Assembly: GCF_008711285.1 (NCBI RefSeq)
Contig: NZ_VXDC01000021.1
Coordinates: forward strand, 1 to 41,716
DNA: 41,716 nt
Direction: 5' to 3'
Origin: Roseibium aquae
GTDB lineage: Bacteria > Pseudomonadota > Alphaproteobacteria > Rhizobiales > Stappiaceae
The stretch's first letter is position 1, and every line of letters begins with the position of its first letter. This document shows positions 32,119 through 41,396 of this stretch, in pieces. The notes under the pieces are model-generated. The model had not been told where the DNA came from, searched no databases, and saw only the letters and a program-made list of their open reading frames with translations. A program made the translations under genes and the position numbers.

Positions 32119-33954
32119 ATGAACCTGCCTTTCACCCGGTTGATCGGGTTGGGATTCGGGGCCTTTGTGGCCTGCGCGCTGGCCTTGGTGCTCGGGCTGT
32201 CCGTGATGGCGAACTTTCGCAACACGTTCTCTCTTCTCAACGACAAGGCCATCCTAACCGCCCGGTCGATGGAGACCCAGATTCGGACCTATTTCGACGG
32301 GGTCGAGGAGTCGGTGATCAATCTGAAGCCGTATTTCGACACGGGCGATCTGGGCTTTGGCAGCGGCGGCGACACCTTGTCGAACATGACCTATGCGATG
32401 GCGTCCAACAGCGTGCTGACCGTCCTCGTGGCCACCGATCCGCTTGGACGTCAATTGGGCGTTTACCGCGATCCGGAGGGCAACCTGTTTCCGTTCACGG
32501 ACAATGCGCCGGATGGCGCAGATCCCAGTTCCCTGCCCGAATTGACCCCGGAGAGCGGCGCGACGTGGGGGAAGCTGCTGCGCAATGAATTCGGTTTGTT
32601 CGCCAATGTTTCTGTCCCGCTCGTGCGCGAGGGACAGCTCTACGCCACCCTGACAGCCGCCGTCGCGCTTGAAGAGGTCGCGCTTTCGATTTCAAATCTG
32701 GATGAAGGCCCGGATATGACCACCTTCATTCTCGCGGACGGCGATCAGGTTATCATGCATTCCGATGCCACCTGGCTTCAAACGGGCGGGCGCCCGCTGG
32801 CTGCGCTGCCCAGTGACAGGCTGGCCTACGGAGATCCGGTGCTGAATGCGATCTACGAAGGTGAGCCGTTGTCCGAGTTCCACAAGGCGGCGGATCTTGG
32901 TGTCAAGCTTTCCATGATCGAAGCGGCTGACGATGAATTTCTGATGATGCAGGTGGTGATCCCTGGATACAGCGCCGAGCCCTGGATTCTCGGGCAGTAC
33001 ATCCGCAGCGTCACCTTCTCGAGGGAGGTGCGGCGTCTGGCGGGTTCGGCTTTTGTCGGGTTTATGGCGTTGGTAGTCGCGGTTCTTGCGGCGGTCTGGA
33101 TTGGCCGGCGGGTGGCCCGTCCCTTGCGGGACCTCGCCAAACAGTCGGCGCGCGTGGGGACCTTGTCCCTGGACGAGGTCGAGCCTTTGCCGCGCAGCCG
33201 GGTCGCCGAACTGGATCAGGTGGCTCTCGCTTTCAACGCGATGGTCGAAGGTCTGAAGGCCATGAACATCTATGTGCCGCACTCGCTGTTCATCAAGCTG
33301 ATGCGGCTGGGCGGCAGCAAGGCCGCCGAAGCGCGCGAAGCGGAACTGACCGTCCTGTTTACCGATATTGTCGGTTTCACGGCTCTGTCACAGAACATGA
33401 GCGCCCCGGAGACCGCGCGCGAACTGAACGATCATTTCGCCATCCTGGTCCGTGCCGTGGAAGAGGAGGGCGGGACGGTCGACAAGTTCATTGGCGATGG
33501 AATGCTCGCCTTTTGGGGTGCGCCGGATGCCCAGCCCGATCATGCGGCGGCCGCGATACGCGCGGCGCGCAAGATCGCCGAGGGCCTCAGGCAGCGGAAC
33601 GCGCAGGCTGCAAGGACGGGAGAGCCTGTCATGCACATGCGCATCGGGATTCATACCGGCAGCGCGGTCGTGGGGAATGTCGGGGCCCTTGACCGCTGGA
33701 ACTACACCGTGGTGGGCGACACGGTGAATGCCGCCGACCGTCTTCAGTCGCTCGGCCGCGAGGTGGAGGCCGATGCGGAAATTCTGATTCTCGCGAGTGC
33801 TCAAACGGTCGCCCGGCTGCCAGGCGAGGCCGGCGCCCATCCCGTGGGGGCCGTGGAACTGCGGGGCCGGGCCGGAAACATGGAAGTCTGGCGCATCGAC
33901 CCGTGTCCGGCACAAGAAGCACTGCACCTCGCCCGGGAGCCCGCCGCCGAGTAG
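32119..33954 (+). CDS. Membrane class III adenylate/guanylate cyclase with sensor domain and HAMP
   Basis: 611 residues from ATG 32119; TTG 32092 would add nine residues and cannot be excluded. Helix 1 (about 6-32) and helix 2 (about 306-329, VGFMALVVAVLAAVWIG) flank an extracytoplasmic region of about 270 residues resembling Cache-type sensor domains (TRSMETQIRTYFDGVEESV). A HAMP domain follows. The catalytic domain has metal-binding D416 (LFTDIVGFT) and D460 (FIGDGMLAFWG), K456 in DKFIGDG as a purine-selecting residue, and WNYTVVGDTVNAADRLQ. The residues present agree with ATP use. It should make cAMP in response to an external ligand. Confidence 0.9.
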   Translation: MNLPFTRLIGLGFGAFVACALALVLGLSVMANFRNTFSLLNDKAILTARSMETQIRTYFDGVEESVINLKPYFDTGDLGFGSGGDTLSNMTYAMASNSVLTVLVATDPLGRQLGVYRDPEGNLFPFTDNAPDGADPSSLPELTPESGATWGKLLRNEFGLFANVSVPLVREGQLYATLTAAVALEEVALSISNLDEGPDMTTFILADGDQVIMHSDATWLQTGGRPLAALPSDRLAYGDPVLNAIYEGEPLSEFHKAADLGVKLSMIEAADDEFLMMQVVIPGYSAEPWILGQYIRSVTFSREVRRLAGSAFVGFMALVVAVLAAVWIGRRVARPLRDLAKQSARVGTLSLDEVEPLPRSRVAELDQVALAFNAMVEGLKAMNIYVPHSLFIKLMRLGGSKAAEAREAELTVLFTDIVGFTALSQNMSAPETARELNDHFAILVRAVEEEGGTVDKFIGDGMLAFWGAPDAQPDHAAAAIRAARKIAEGLRQRNAQAARTGEPVMHMRIGIHTGSAVVGNVGALDRWNYTVVGDTVNAADRLQSLGREVEADAEILILASAQTVARLPGEAGAHPVGAVELRGRAGNMEVWRIDPCPAQEALHLAREPAAE

Positions 33955-33971
33955 ATACGGGAAATAAGCAT

Positions 33972-34000
33972 TTGTTAGGTTTGCGCTCTTACGGTGTGAT
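33972..34000 (+). promoter_or_regulatory. Weak candidate promoter for the solute-binding protein gene
   Basis: TTGTTA (33972-33977) and TGTGAT (33995-34000), spacer 17, lie 37 bases before the start codon. Each hexamer matches four of six consensus positions, so this is tentative. Confidence 0.25.
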
Positions 34001-34036
34001 CCGGCCGAACCACAGCTCCCGGGAGGCGGTGCTTCG

Positions 34037-34801
34037 ATGATAGTTCGCAGCCACTTTCAAGGCGGGTTGGCGGCCGTTGTGGTCTTGGCTGTGGTCCTGT
34101 TTTCGTGGCCAGGTCCCCGCGCTGCCGATGACCCTCCGCAGGCGGTCACAATTCTTGCCGTCGACTATCCGCCCTTCGAGATGGCCGACCCGATCGGCGG
34201 GCTGCACGGGTTCGATCACGAGGTCGTGGTCGCGGCCTTTGAACGCCGGGGAATAGAGGCCGGCATTCTCTACGTTCCATGGAAACGCGCCTTGTCCGAC
34301 GTGGAAAAAGGGATGGCTCCGGGCTTGCTGAGTTGTGCGGAAACACCCGAAAGAAGGGCGGTGTTTCATTTCTCCGATCCGCTCAGCCACGACCGCTACG
34401 GCGTGGTGACCCGCAGGGAACACCCTGTCGGTGATATTCGGAGCCTGTCGGATCTCAGCGGAAAACTGGTGGCGGTGGTCGCTGGCTATTCGGCGCAGCA
34501 GGAACTCGAAACAGTCGGTGCGCGGGTTGTCATTGTGCCCGGTGAATTGAACGGGTTGCGCATGATCATGCGCAACCGGGTTGACTACCTGTATTCCGGG
34601 CTCGAAACCATGCAATTCATCGCCTTGCGAAACGATTATCGCCACGAGTTTACCTATATCGAATTGCAGCGGTACACCTACCACTTGTGCTTTTCCAAAG
34701 CCCACAAACACAGTCTGGCGCTGCTACGGGAATTCAACGCGGGACTGGTGGAGGTCCGGGCCGATGGCACTTACGACAAGATCCACGCCCGCTATCGCTA
34801 G
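34037..34801 (+). CDS. Orphan family-3 periplasmic solute-binding protein
   Basis: 254 residues from ATG 34037 with a GGGAGGCGG site upstream. Residues 1-30 are a signal peptide (AAVVVLAVVLFSW ... PRAADD). The mature part matches SBP_bac_3 (amino-acid/polar ligand type): ILAVDYPPFEM, GLHGFDHEVVVAAFERRGI, SDPLSHDRYGVVTRRE, SDLSGKLVAVVAGYSAQQEL, LREFNAGLVEVRADGTYDKIHARY. No matching amino-acid permease or ATPase is present; the downstream ABC operon is of the peptide type and has its own family-5 binding protein. Proteins like this often act as sensors or orphan binders. It follows the cyclase gene by about 80 bases. Confidence 0.85.
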   Translation: MIVRSHFQGGLAAVVVLAVVLFSWPGPRAADDPPQAVTILAVDYPPFEMADPIGGLHGFDHEVVVAAFERRGIEAGILYVPWKRALSDVEKGMAPGLLSCAETPERRAVFHFSDPLSHDRYGVVTRREHPVGDIRSLSDLSGKLVAVVAGYSAQQELETVGARVVIVPGELNGLRMIMRNRVDYLYSGLETMQFIALRNDYRHEFTYIELQRYTYHLCFSKAHKHSLALLREFNAGLVEVRADGTYDKIHARYR

Positions 34802-34955
34802 GATCGTCGCCGGTGGCGCGCCCCCTGGTTGGAGCTGAACCTGTTTATCTCTTGCTATCCACCCTGCGCATTGCGGTTCGATGTATAAATATGTTTGTCT
34901 TCTCGTGCGATTACGGGATTAAGTATCGACAGTCGTGCGCAGGAAGGATGCCATC

Positions 34956-36842
34956 TTGAACGTTCTCTCCGTTGAGGAGCTTTCGGTCGACTTTCACACC
35001 GCGGAGGGACGGTCCCGGGCGGTGGACCGTGTGTCTTTCGCGGTTCCCGAAAACCGCACGGTCGCTTTGGTCGGCGAATCGGGGTCCGGGAAAACCGTCA
35101 TTTCCCAGACGATCATGGGCCTTTTGCCGCCGGTTGCCGAAATCAGTTCGGGAAAGGTGGTCCTGTCCGATCCCTCGGGTGAAATCGAACCTGTCGATAT
35201 CGCGACCTTGGACCGCAAGGGGGCGAAGATGCGCCACCTGCGCGGCAACCGGGTGGCGATCATCTTCCAGGAGCCGATGACATCGCTGTCGCCGCTGCAT
35301 ACGATCGGCGACCAGATCGGTGAGGCTGCCGAGCTTCACCGCGGGGTCGGGCGCGCGGAAGCCCGCGAACTCACCCGCGAGATGCTGCGGCTGGTTCGCT
35401 TCCCGGATCCGCAGCGCGGGCTCGATGCCTACCCGTTCGAATTGTCCGGCGGCTTGCGGCAGCGGGCCATGATCGCGATGGCCATGATCTGTCATCCGGC
35501 GCTGCTCATCGCCGATGAGCCCACGACCGCGCTCGATGTCACGATCCAGGCGGAAATCCTCAAACTCATCAAGGACGTGCAGTCCGAGTTGCGCATGTCC
35601 GTTTTGATGATCACCCACGATTTCGGGGTGGTTGCGAACATGGCCGACGAGGTGGTGGTGATCTATCACGGCCGGATCATGGAACGGGGGACGGCGGAAC
35701 AGCTTTTCTCCAACCCGCAGCATGACTACCTCAAAGCGCTGTTGAATGCGGTGCCGAGCTTCGACATGGACCGGTCCGAACGTCTCGTGCCGATCCGGCC
35801 GATCACGGTAAAGGCCGAGGATCTGAAGAAAAGCCGTCCCGATTGCCGGGTTGCGCCCGGAGAACCGCTCGTTCAGGTCAAGGACGTCACCAAGCGTTTC
35901 ACCTTGCGCAAGGGCGGCCTGCTGGGTGCGCGCACCGCGACCATGACGGCGCTCGATCAGGTCAACCTGACCATCCGGCGGGGGGAATGTCTTGGGGTTG
36001 TCGGGGAATCGGGGTCCGGAAAGACCACGGTGGCCAAGACGATCCTTCGGGCGCTAGACATCAATGAAGGGGAAATCCTCTACAACAAGGGCGAGGGCCT
36101 GTCGGATGTATCTCATCTGAGAGGGGACGCCTTGATGGACTACCGGCGCCGGGTCCAGCTCATCTTCCAGGACCCGTTCTCCTCTCTCAATCCGCGCATG
36201 ACGGTGAACGACATCCTGACCGAGCCGCTGGAGATCCATGGCATCGGCACGGCGGAAGAACGGGCGGAGCGGGCGCGCAGCCTGATGAGCCTGGTCGGGC
36301 TCGATGCGCGCTATTTGCGGCGCTATCCGCATTCGTTTTCCGGCGGGCAGCGGCAGCGGATCGGGATCGCGCGGGCTCTGGCGCTCAATCCGGAATTCAT
36401 CTTGTGCGACGAGCCGACCTCGGCGCTGGATGTGTCGGTTCAGGCCCAGATCCTCAACCTCCTTCAGGACCTGAAGCGCGACCTCGGCCTGACCTACCTG
36501 TTCGTGAGCCACAACCTTGCCGTCGTCGACTACATCGCCGACCGGATCGTTGTCATGTGCCGGGGCCGCGTCGTCGAGGTCGGCGAAACGCGCGAGGTGG
36601 TCTCCAACCCGCTTCATCCCTACACGAGGGCGCTGTTGTCGGCGGTGCCGGAGCCGGACCTCAACGAGAAACTGGATTTCGCGGCGCTCGACGCCGGACG
36701 GGCTTCCGAGCCCGGGGACTGGCCGGAGCCGTTCCGTTTGGGCGACGGCACGGTACCGCACCTCATCGAAATGAAACCGGATCACTTTGTCTGTGCGCCG
36801 GGCCTTTACGGGCGGCACGCACAAGAAGGGACTGCAGCATGA
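34956..36842 (+). CDS. Peptide/nickel-type ABC transporter ATPase, two fused domains (DppD-DppF)
   Basis: 628 residues. TTG 34956 was chosen because AGGAAGGA lies 7 bases before it and the protein then starts MNVLSVEELSVDF; GTG 34935 is the alternative. Domain 1 has Walker A GESGSGKTV, signature LSGGLRQR and Walker B LLIADEPTTALD. Domain 2 (from about residue 300) has Walker A GESGSGKTT, signature FSGGQRQR and Walker B FILCDEPTSALD, each followed by the oligopeptide-transporter C-terminal extension (PHDYLKALLNAVP-like and HPYTRALLSAVPEPD). It powers import through the two permeases downstream. Its stop overlaps the next start as ATGA. Confidence 0.93.
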   Translation: MNVLSVEELSVDFHTAEGRSRAVDRVSFAVPENRTVALVGESGSGKTVISQTIMGLLPPVAEISSGKVVLSDPSGEIEPVDIATLDRKGAKMRHLRGNRVAIIFQEPMTSLSPLHTIGDQIGEAAELHRGVGRAEARELTREMLRLVRFPDPQRGLDAYPFELSGGLRQRAMIAMAMICHPALLIADEPTTALDVTIQAEILKLIKDVQSELRMSVLMITHDFGVVANMADEVVVIYHGRIMERGTAEQLFSNPQHDYLKALLNAVPSFDMDRSERLVPIRPITVKAEDLKKSRPDCRVAPGEPLVQVKDVTKRFTLRKGGLLGARTATMTALDQVNLTIRRGECLGVVGESGSGKTTVAKTILRALDINEGEILYNKGEGLSDVSHLRGDALMDYRRRVQLIFQDPFSSLNPRMTVNDILTEPLEIHGIGTAEERAERARSLMSLVGLDARYLRRYPHSFSGGQRQRIGIARALALNPEFILCDEPTSALDVSVQAQILNLLQDLKRDLGLTYLFVSHNLAVVDYIADRIVVMCRGRVVEVGETREVVSNPLHPYTRALLSAVPEPDLNEKLDFAALDAGRASEPGDWPEPFRLGDGTVPHLIEMKPDHFVCAPGLYGRHAQEGTAA

Positions 36843-38731
36843 AACCGTTCAAATGGATGCGTCCGGCCCTATGCACGGCGGCGCTGACGTTGTTCGCATG
36901 GCCGGTAACGGCTCTGGAATTGAAGGAGACAAGCGGGATCGATCCCTCCCTGCCACCGGTCGCGGAGCGGGTGCCGAGCGAACCGCTCGTGGTCGATCTG
37001 GCGGAAAAGGGCCGGGTGACCGGGACGCAAGGCGGCGCGTTGAACACCTTGATCGGCCGGTCGAGAGATGTGCGGCTGATCAATGTGTGGGGCTATGCCC
37101 GCCTGGTCGGTTACACCGAGGATCTTGATCTGGTTCCCGACATCCTGAAGTCCGTTGAGGTCGAGGATGGCCGCATCTTTACCTTCGAGCTTCGCGAAGG
37201 CCACAAATGGTCTGACGGACATCCGTTCACCGCCGAGGATTTCCGCTATTTCTTCGAAGATATCGCGTCCAACGAAGAACTGATGCCGTCCGGAATTCCG
37301 AAGTTCCTGCTGGTCGACGGCCAGCCGCCCAAATTCGAGGTTCTTGACGAAACCACGGTCCGCTATTCGTGGGACAAGCCAAATCCGCTCTTTTTGCCAG
37401 AACTTGGGAAAGCCCGCCCGCCGTTCATCTACCGGCCGGCGCATTACCTGCGCCAGTTCCACGAGAAATACGGCGAGACGGCTTTCATCGAGGAGCAGGC
37501 CGGTGATGTGAAGGCCAGGGGCTGGGCCTCGCTGCACAACAAGAAGGACGACATGTACAATGCGCGTAACATTGACATGCCCAGCCTGCAGCCATGGATC
37601 CGCCTGAACGACGACAGTGACCGCCGGTTCAAGCTGGTGCGCAACCCCTATTATCATCGGGTCGACAGCACGGGGCAGCAGCTTCCCTATATCGATGAAG
37701 TCATCATGACGGTCGCCGATGGCAAGCTGATCCCGGCCAAGACCCAGGCAGGTGAGACCAATCTGCAAGCACGCAACCTGAGCTTCGCCGACATCACCGT
37801 TCTGAAGCAGGGCGAGCCGCAGCAAGGTTACTCGACCAATCTGTGGCTCAACACCAAGGGCTCGGAAATCTCGCTTCTGCCCAACCTGACGGTCAAGGAT
37901 CCGGTGTGGCGGGAACTCAACCGGGACCGGCGGTTCCGCCAGGCCCTGTCGCTGGGCATCGACCGGGAGTTGATCAACAAGGTGCTGTTCTTCGGTCTCG
38001 GCCGGGCAGGCAACGACACGGTGTTGCAGGCAAGCCCGCTGTTCGAGCCCCACTATGTCACTCAGAATGCCCAATACGATCCGGACAAGGCCAATGCGCT
38101 TCTGGATGAGATCGGCCTGGTCGAGCGCCGCGGCGACGGCATCCGTCTGTTGCCGGACGGGCGTCCGCTGGAGATTATTGTCGAGACCGCGGGCGAGAGT
38201 GACACGGAGATCGATGCGCTGGAACTGATCGGGGAAACCTGGCGGGAAATCGGCGTCAAACTGTTCGCCAAGCCCAGCCAGCGCGACATCCTGCGCGAGC
38301 GGGCGATCACCGGCGATCTGGTGATGGCCGTTTGGAGCGGGTTTGAAAACGGGATCCCCACCTCCGAAATGCCGCCCGACGATTATGTCCCGGTGTGGAG
38401 CGACCGGCTCAACTGGCACGAGTGGGGCAACTATTTCGAGACCAGCGGCGCGCGCGGCGAAAAGCCGGATTGGGAACCGGCCGCGCGGCTGACCGAGCTG
38501 TATAATCAGTGGTTGTCTTCCCGGACGGCCGCGGAACGCTCGGAAATCTGGACCGAGATTCTCGAGATCCACGCACAGGAGACGATCCATATCGGCTTGG
38601 TATCGGCGGTGCGCCAGCCGGTCGTGGTTCATGGCGTCGGCAACGTGCCGTCCGAGGCTTTCTACGGCTGGGATCCCGGAGCGCATTTCGGCGTGCACCG
38701 GATGGATGAGTTCTTCTTGAAGGGCAAATGA
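36839..38731 (+). CDS. Family-5 periplasmic peptide-type solute-binding protein
   Basis: 630 residues from ATG 36839, coupled by ATGA to the ATPase gene. Residues 1-26 are a signal peptide (LCTAALTLFAWPVTALE). The body is SBP_bac_5: LVPDILKSVEVEDGRIFTFELREGHKWSDGHPFTAEDFRYFFEDI, RFRQALSLGIDRELIN, YDPDKANALLDEIGL. At 630 residues it is larger than typical dipeptide-binding proteins (about 530). The ligand is probably an oligopeptide or similar compound but cannot be specified. A strong hairpin follows the stop codon and may raise its expression over the permeases. Confidence 0.92.
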   Translation: MKPFKWMRPALCTAALTLFAWPVTALELKETSGIDPSLPPVAERVPSEPLVVDLAEKGRVTGTQGGALNTLIGRSRDVRLINVWGYARLVGYTEDLDLVPDILKSVEVEDGRIFTFELREGHKWSDGHPFTAEDFRYFFEDIASNEELMPSGIPKFLLVDGQPPKFEVLDETTVRYSWDKPNPLFLPELGKARPPFIYRPAHYLRQFHEKYGETAFIEEQAGDVKARGWASLHNKKDDMYNARNIDMPSLQPWIRLNDDSDRRFKLVRNPYYHRVDSTGQQLPYIDEVIMTVADGKLIPAKTQAGETNLQARNLSFADITVLKQGEPQQGYSTNLWLNTKGSEISLLPNLTVKDPVWRELNRDRRFRQALSLGIDRELINKVLFFGLGRAGNDTVLQASPLFEPHYVTQNAQYDPDKANALLDEIGLVERRGDGIRLLPDGRPLEIIVETAGESDTEIDALELIGETWREIGVKLFAKPSQRDILRERAITGDLVMAVWSGFENGIPTSEMPPDDYVPVWSDRLNWHEWGNYFETSGARGEKPDWEPAARLTELYNQWLSSRTAAERSEIWTEILEIHAQETIHIGLVSAVRQPVVVHGVGNVPSEAFYGWDPGAHFGVHRMDEFFLKGK

Positions 38732-38932
38732 CATTGGCCATCACGGCGGTTTGGCGCAGGCCGGGCCGCCGTGATGGCCGGGCACCAGGGAGTTGCCGGG
38801 AAGGGCGACCGGGTGGTGCAGGAGCGATGCCAGGTCGAGGCTGTCACACTTTGGAAATACGAAACCCGTTATGCCGGGAAGGCCGACGACTCGGTCAGGG
38901 GTTTCATGCACACGTACCTGGGGGAGCTATAG
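38732..38932. other. Intercistronic region inside the ABC operon
   Basis: Apart from the hairpin at its start this 201-base gap carries no supported gene. A plus-strand open frame from 38728 runs through it into the permease gene, but its product is arginine/glycine/proline-rich and lacks transporter features, so it is treated as a shadow. Confidence 0.55.
38736..38779 (+). promoter_or_regulatory. Long intercistronic hairpin, likely mRNA-stabilising or attenuating
   Basis: GGCCATCACGGCGG (38736-38749) is perfectly complementary to CCGCCGTGATGGCC (38766-38779), a 14-bp stem with a 16-base loop, starting 5 bases after the binding-protein stop. No U tract follows. Such hairpins between a binding-protein gene and permease genes usually protect the upstream message from 3' decay. 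Confidence 0.65.
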
Positions 38933-39958
38933 GTGCTGTCTTACATCATCCGCCGTATCCTGCTGATGATCCCGACCATGCTGGCGATCAGCTTCTTGAT
39001 CTTCTTCATCATCGAGCTGCCGGCGGGAGACTACATCACGAACCAGATCGCGGCCTTGCGCGCGTCCGGCGAAACGGCGTCCATCGCCAAGCTGGAATTC
39101 CTGCGCGCGGAGTTCGCGCTGGACCGGCCGTTTTTCGAGCGTTACCTGATCTGGCTGGGGTGCTGGCCCGGGCCGAACGGATTTGATGGCCTGATCCAGG
39201 GCAACTGGGGCTGGTCGTTCGAGTTCGACCGTCCGGTCTCGGAGGTGGTCGGACCGACCCTGCCGCTGACCATCGTGTTGAATTTCGCCACGATCCTGTT
39301 CGTCTATATCGTGTCGTTCCCCATCGGCATGTATTCGGCGACCCGCCAGTATTCGTGGGGCGACTATGGCTTCACCTTTCTCGGCTATATCGGGCTGGCC
39401 ACACCCAATTTCCTTCTGGGTCTGATCCTGCTGTATCTGTTCAACCGGTGGTTCGGGCTGTCGGTGGGCGGCTTGATGGCCCCTGAATACATCGATCAGC
39501 CCTGGAGTGTCGACAAGGCGCTGTCGGTGCTTGCGCATCTCATCGTCCCGACCATCGTCATCGGCACGGCCGGAACAGCCGCGATGATCCGCCGGTTGCG
39601 AGCCAACCTGCTGGACGAATTGCACAAGCAATATGTCACCACGGGCCGGGCCAAGGGGCTTACCGAGGGCCGGCTCCTGTACAAGTATCCGCTGCGGATG
39701 GCGCTGAACCCCTTCATCGCGGACATCGGCAACCTGATCCCGTCGCTTGTCTCCGGCTCGGTGATCGTGTCGGTCGTCCTGAACCTGCCGACCGTGGGGC
39801 CCGTGCTGCTGTCGTCCCTGCAGAGCCAGGACCAGTTCCTGGCGGGTTTCATCCTTTTGTTCGTCGCGGTCCTGACGCTGATCGGCATGCTGGTTTCCGA
39901 CCTGCTGCTGGCCGTCCTTGACCCGCGTATCCGTCTTGGCGGGAGGGCCACCCGATGA
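38933..39958 (+). CDS. ABC transporter permease, DppB type
   Basis: 341 residues from GTG 38933, preceded by a strong GGGGGAG site. Helix 1 (LSYIIRRILLMIPTMLAISFLIFFII) is the DppB/OppB start pattern. The permease core (LPLTIVLNFATILFVYIVSFPIGMYSATRQYSWGDY) and the EAA-type loop (YVTTGRAKGLTEGRLLYKYPLRMALNPFI) are present. About six membrane helices. It pairs with the following DppC-type permease to form the channel of the importer; reading frames overlap by ATGA. Confidence 0.93.
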   Translation: MLSYIIRRILLMIPTMLAISFLIFFIIELPAGDYITNQIAALRASGETASIAKLEFLRAEFALDRPFFERYLIWLGCWPGPNGFDGLIQGNWGWSFEFDRPVSEVVGPTLPLTIVLNFATILFVYIVSFPIGMYSATRQYSWGDYGFTFLGYIGLATPNFLLGLILLYLFNRWFGLSVGGLMAPEYIDQPWSVDKALSVLAHLIVPTIVIGTAGTAAMIRRLRANLLDELHKQYVTTGRAKGLTEGRLLYKYPLRMALNPFIADIGNLIPSLVSGSVIVSVVLNLPTVGPVLLSSLQSQDQFLAGFILLFVAVLTLIGMLVSDLLLAVLDPRIRLGGRATR

Positions 39959-41148
39959 CCGGCGAGCGTTCGGATTTGACCCATGCCCCCGCAGGCAAGC
40001 GGGAGGTGGAGCACTATGTCGATCCCCAGCCCTTCGATCCGGGCTCCGTTGAGGAACTGACGCCGGAGCAGGAGCGCTTCTATCAGGCCTCGCAATGGCA
40101 GATCATGTGGTGGAAGTTCAAGCGGCACAAACTGGCCGTCTGGTCGGGCGTGGTGCTCATCCTGTTCTATCTGTGTGTGCCGTTCGCGGAGGTGATCGCG
40201 CCCTATACGGCCAACACCCGCGACAGCAATCACCTCTACGCCCCGCCCCAACCGCTTCATCTGTTCCACGAAGGCCGGTTCGTCGGGCCGTTCGTTTACG
40301 GCATGAAGTCCGAACTGGACATGACCAACCTGAAATGGGTCTTTTCCGAGGACCGCACGGACGTTCAGCCGGTCCGCTTCTTCTGTTCCGGTGATCCCTA
40401 TAAGTTCTGGGGACTGCTCGACGCGGATTTCCATCTGTTCTGCCCGGCGGAAGGGGGAACCTTGTTCCTTCTGGGCACGGACCGGCTCGGCCGCGACATG
40501 CTCTCCGGGCTGATCTACGGCGCCCGGATCTCGCTCACGGTCGGATTGGTCGGAGTGGCGATATCCATCGTTCTGGGGCTCTTTTTCGGCGGCATCGCCG
40601 GATATTTCGGGGGGATCGCGGACAACGTGATCCAGCGGATCATCGAGATCATGCGCTCGCTGCCGGAGCTTCCGCTCTGGATGGCGCTTTCCGCCGCCTT
40701 GCCGGTGACCTGGAACCCGGTCTGGATCTATTTCGGCCTGACCATCATTCTCGGTCTTCTGGACTGGCCGGGGCTGGCGCGGGCGGTGCGTTCGAAACTT
40801 CTGTCCCTGCGCGAGGAGGAATATGCGCAGGCGGCGGTCTTGATGGGCGCAAAGCCCAAGCGGGTGATCACCCGGCATCTGCTACCGGGGTTTTCGAGCC
40901 ATGTCATCGCGTCCGCGAGCCTGTCGATCCCGAGCATGATCCTCGGCGAAACGGCGCTGTCCTTCCTCAATCTCGGCCTGCGGCGGCCCGCCGTTTCCTG
41001 GGGTGTGTTGCTCAACGAGGCGCAGAACATTTCTGTCGTGACGGTCTATCCATGGCTGATGGCACCCGTCATCCCGATTATCATCGTGGTCCTGGCCTTC
41101 AACTTCCTCGGCGATGGCCTGCGGGACGCGGCCGACCCGTACAAGTGA
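39955..41148 (+). CDS. ABC transporter permease, DppC type with periplasmic insertion
   Basis: 397 residues from ATG 39955. The N-terminal cytoplasmic region is long (about 60 residues). Helix 1 at 61-82 is followed by about 90 residues before the conserved LGTDRLGRDMLSGLIYGARIS (173-193), longer than in DppC and similar to YejE-type permeases; it contains C144 and C163. The membrane core with EAA loop YAQAAVLMGAKPKRVITRHLLPGF and the ending ALSFLNLGLRRPAVSWGVLLNEAQ is standard. Last recognised gene of the importer operon. Confidence 0.92.
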   Translation: MTGERSDLTHAPAGKREVEHYVDPQPFDPGSVEELTPEQERFYQASQWQIMWWKFKRHKLAVWSGVVLILFYLCVPFAEVIAPYTANTRDSNHLYAPPQPLHLFHEGRFVGPFVYGMKSELDMTNLKWVFSEDRTDVQPVRFFCSGDPYKFWGLLDADFHLFCPAEGGTLFLLGTDRLGRDMLSGLIYGARISLTVGLVGVAISIVLGLFFGGIAGYFGGIADNVIQRIIEIMRSLPELPLWMALSAALPVTWNPVWIYFGLTIILGLLDWPGLARAVRSKLLSLREEEYAQAAVLMGAKPKRVITRHLLPGFSSHVIASASLSIPSMILGETALSFLNLGLRRPAVSWGVLLNEAQNISVVTVYPWLMAPVIPIIIVVLAFNFLGDGLRDAADPYK

Positions 41149-41396
41149 GTTAATCAGATATCCGGATCCTGTTTTGCCGGGATAAGGCGGGGCTATCAAG
41201 GATTACCAAGGTAATGGGCAAACGGCGCCATGATCCGGGCATGGTAGAAAACAGTGTCCAAAGGATCGCGCAGGGGGCTGTCACTGGTGCACGGAAGCCG
41301 TCTCCCACGCACTGAGCGGCGTTTGTTTGGTGAGCCAGGGGGTTGGTGCGATCCGATCCGCCCGGCGATAATTGGTCCGAGGGGGGCATCGTCCAG

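Noticed and set aside
34871..34890. TTGCGG with TATAAAT upstream of the ABC operon as a promoter
   Set aside because: The spacer is only about 7 bases; the AT-rich patch may still be part of a promoter but no good -35 was found.
38728..39186. Plus-strand 152-residue frame between the binding protein and permease genes
   Set aside because: Overlaps the permease gene extensively and has shadow-like composition; the start lies on the stop of the previous gene with no homology.
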